From Porphyrobacter sp. (GTDB taxonomy: Bacteria; Pseudomonadota; Alphaproteobacteria; Sphingomonadales; Sphingomonadaceae), in contig JAKFWB010000447.1 in the NCBI GenBank assembly GCA_021732945.1, positions 1-6,132 on the forward strand: a stretch of DNA of 6,132 bases, given 5' to 3'. The notes under the pieces are model-generated. The model saw only the letters and a list, made by a program, of their open reading frames with translations. It had not been told where the DNA came from and searched no databases. Of this stretch, positions 5,566 to 6,132 are shown piece by piece. Positions within the stretch are counted from its first letter, which is position 1. Every line of letters starts with the position of its first letter. The position numbers were made by a program, and so were the translations under genes.

Positions 5566-5810
5566 CGCTTTAACGGGCGGTCGAGCTCCGCCTGGGCAAA
5601 ATAAGCCGATGCCTTGCGCAGGATCTCGTTGGCCTGCCGCTACTCGCGGTTCTCACGCTCCAGCGCCTTCAGCTTCTCGGCGACATCGGTGTAAATGCCG
5701 GCACGCTTGCCGGTGTCGGCCTCAGCCTTCTTGATCCAGTCAAGCAGCGTGTGGGCCGAACAGCTGATCTTGGCAGCAATCGACTGGCAGGCCGCCCAAC
5801 GCGAGGGGTA
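5562..5810 (-). pseudogene. IS3-family OrfA remnant: 5' end missing, internal stop
   Basis: The minus-strand translation gives YPSRWAACQSIAAKISCSAH, then TLLDWIKKAEADTGKRAGIY and KLKALERENRE. A TAG follows at 5640-5642, and then in the same frame RQANEILRKASAYFAQAELD and RPLKR up to TGA (5562-5564). This is the C-terminal two thirds of OrfA: the helix-turn-helix that binds the IS ends plus the leucine-zipper-like segment. The TAG replaces the expected Leu of ENRELRQANEIL, a one- or two-base change. Upstream of Tyr (TAC, 5808-5810) the homology stops and IS630 sequence begins. The stop codon and the missing start make it non-functional. Confidence 0.88.
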
Positions 5811-6000
5811 ATACCAACGGACATCACGATTGACCGTTGTGTGCCCAATCGCGTGTTCCGATTGATGTGATGGTTTGCGGAAGGGCGATGAGATTGCGCC
5901 ACGCGTCGCATGCGGCGTCGATGATATCTGCGTAGGTCTCGAAGACGCGGTTCGAGAGGTAGTTTGCGCGCAGATACTGCCAGATATTCTCGACCGGGTT
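5811..6000 (-). pseudogene. IS630-family transposase, C-terminal fragment with IS end
   Basis: The minus-strand translation from 6000 gives NPVENIWQYLRANYLSNRVF, then ETYADIIDAACDAWRNLIAL and ITSIGTRDWAHNGQS, followed by TGA at 5824-5826. NPVENIWQYL is the signature around the third catalytic residue of the DDE_3 core in IS630 transposases, and TSIGTRDWA is a typical C-terminus. Only the last 58 residues remain. The preceding 'YxPELNP' sequence is replaced by other DNA at 6000/6001. After the stop, 13 bases (5811-5823) lead to a TA at 5809-5810, the expected target dinucleotide of IS630/Tc1-type insertion, so the true element end appears to be preserved. The longer open frame extending right to 6132 is not transposase-like. 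Confidence 0.82.
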
Positions 6001-6003
6001 ACC

Positions 6004-6132
6004 GTGAACGAGATCATCTGTGGAGTGGACGTTGCGAAGCATGAGCTGGTCGCGGCGTTGGAAGACGGGCGGCAGCTTGGCTGCTTTGCCAATGACGCCG
6101 AGGGAATCGGCGGCTTGATCGCGGTGCTGCAG
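6004..6132 (+). CDS. IS110-family transposase (DEDD), N-terminal part, cut by window end
   Basis: From GTG at 6004 the plus strand reads VNEIICGVDVAKHELVAALE, then DGRQLGCFANDAEGIGGLIA and VLQ at the window edge. (C/I)G(V/I)DVAK is the first RuvC-like motif of IS110-family DEDD transposases, with the Asp as first catalytic residue. The Asn/Asp-Ala-Gly-Ile region that follows is also typical. The frame is open to the end, so whether the gene is intact further right is unknown. The GTG lies only four bases after IS630-derived sequence, so the native left end of the element is missing. In IS110-group elements that left end carries the bridge RNA. The start may be native or simply the first usable codon after the junction. 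Confidence 0.82.
   Translation, partial: MNEIICGVDVAKHELVAALEDGRQLGCFANDAEGIGGLIAVLQ

Larger units (their letters stand above)
4624..5810 (-). mobile_element. IS3-family insertion sequence, one end present, interrupted in orfA
   Basis: The element contains an orfB (DDE transposase) and the 3' part of orfA, arranged as usual for the IS3 family with an ATGA overlap. Its outer end is at 4624, where TGAACCGCGCCCGG begins and the orientation fits. The other end and the orfA start are absent because IS630-family sequence begins at about 5811. With a premature stop in orfA and a one-codon deletion in orfB, this copy is probably dead. The subgroup (IS3 or IS51-like) cannot be fixed without a database search. 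Confidence 0.85.

Noticed and set aside
5640..6092. A 150-codon minus-strand frame spanning the IS3/IS630/IS110 junctions.
   Set aside because: Only its last part is real (OrfA remnant). The rest is IS630 in the wrong frame and antisense IS110 sequence.
6001..6132. In-frame extension of the IS630 fragment to the window edge on the minus strand (LQHRDQAADSLGVIGKAAKL...).
   Set aside because: The plus strand of the same bases encodes a clear IS110 N-terminus (ICGVDVAK), so the minus-strand reading is antisense.
1..6132. CRISPR array or retron-like structure.
   Set aside because: No regularly spaced repeats with unique spacers. The only periodic repeats are the contiguous 22-bp units at 2365-2430, and there is no reverse transcriptase or cas gene.

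Overview
The window is GC-rich accessory DNA that looks alphaproteobacterial, most likely from a Rhizobiales-type plasmid or genomic island. That assignment rests on codon use and on the look of the ArdC, MocR and insertion-sequence proteins; it is an inference, not a database result. About two thirds of the window is intact genes (a MocR regulator, a DUF4143 ATPase and a toxin-antitoxin operon). The two ends are built from broken genes and nested mobile-element debris.

Left end (1-738): a fragment of an ArdC-type antirestriction gene enters from the left with its HExxH zincin core. It stops abruptly near 546, where it meets, in opposite orientation, the first ~38 codons of what looks like an EamA/DMT membrane transporter. 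That transporter would have been divergently transcribed from the intact MocR-family regulator (739-2202), and a 22-bp dyad between the two starts is a good operator candidate. A deletion or recombination event therefore replaced most of the transporter with ArdC sequence.

Middle (2203-3787): a short non-coding stretch leads into three 22-bp tandem direct repeats (2365-2430), directly in front of a complete AAA_14/DUF4143 ATPase with a PD-(D/E)XK-like C-terminal region. A bulged AT-rich hairpin follows its stop codon.

TA operon (3788-4559, minus strand): a RelE/HigB-like toxin (HI1419 type), an HI1420-type HTH antitoxin, and a third small ORF of 55 codons. They are chained by ATGA and GTGA start/stop overlaps, so all three are probably translationally coupled. 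The third ORF is easily missed because it is short and starts with GTG.

Right end (4624-6132): an IS3-family element with a recognisable outer end at 4624 carries an orfB with a one-codon deletion beside a catalytic Asp and an orfA with a premature TAG. An IS630-family copy appears to have been inserted into orfA at a TA dinucleotide near 5810. That copy is in turn cut at 6000, where the first codons of an IS110-family (DEDD) transposase begin on the plus strand and run off the window. None of the three insertion sequences looks fully functional within what can be seen. The best candidates for something undescribed are the third gene of the TA operon and the 22-bp repeat array upstream of the DUF4143 ATPase.
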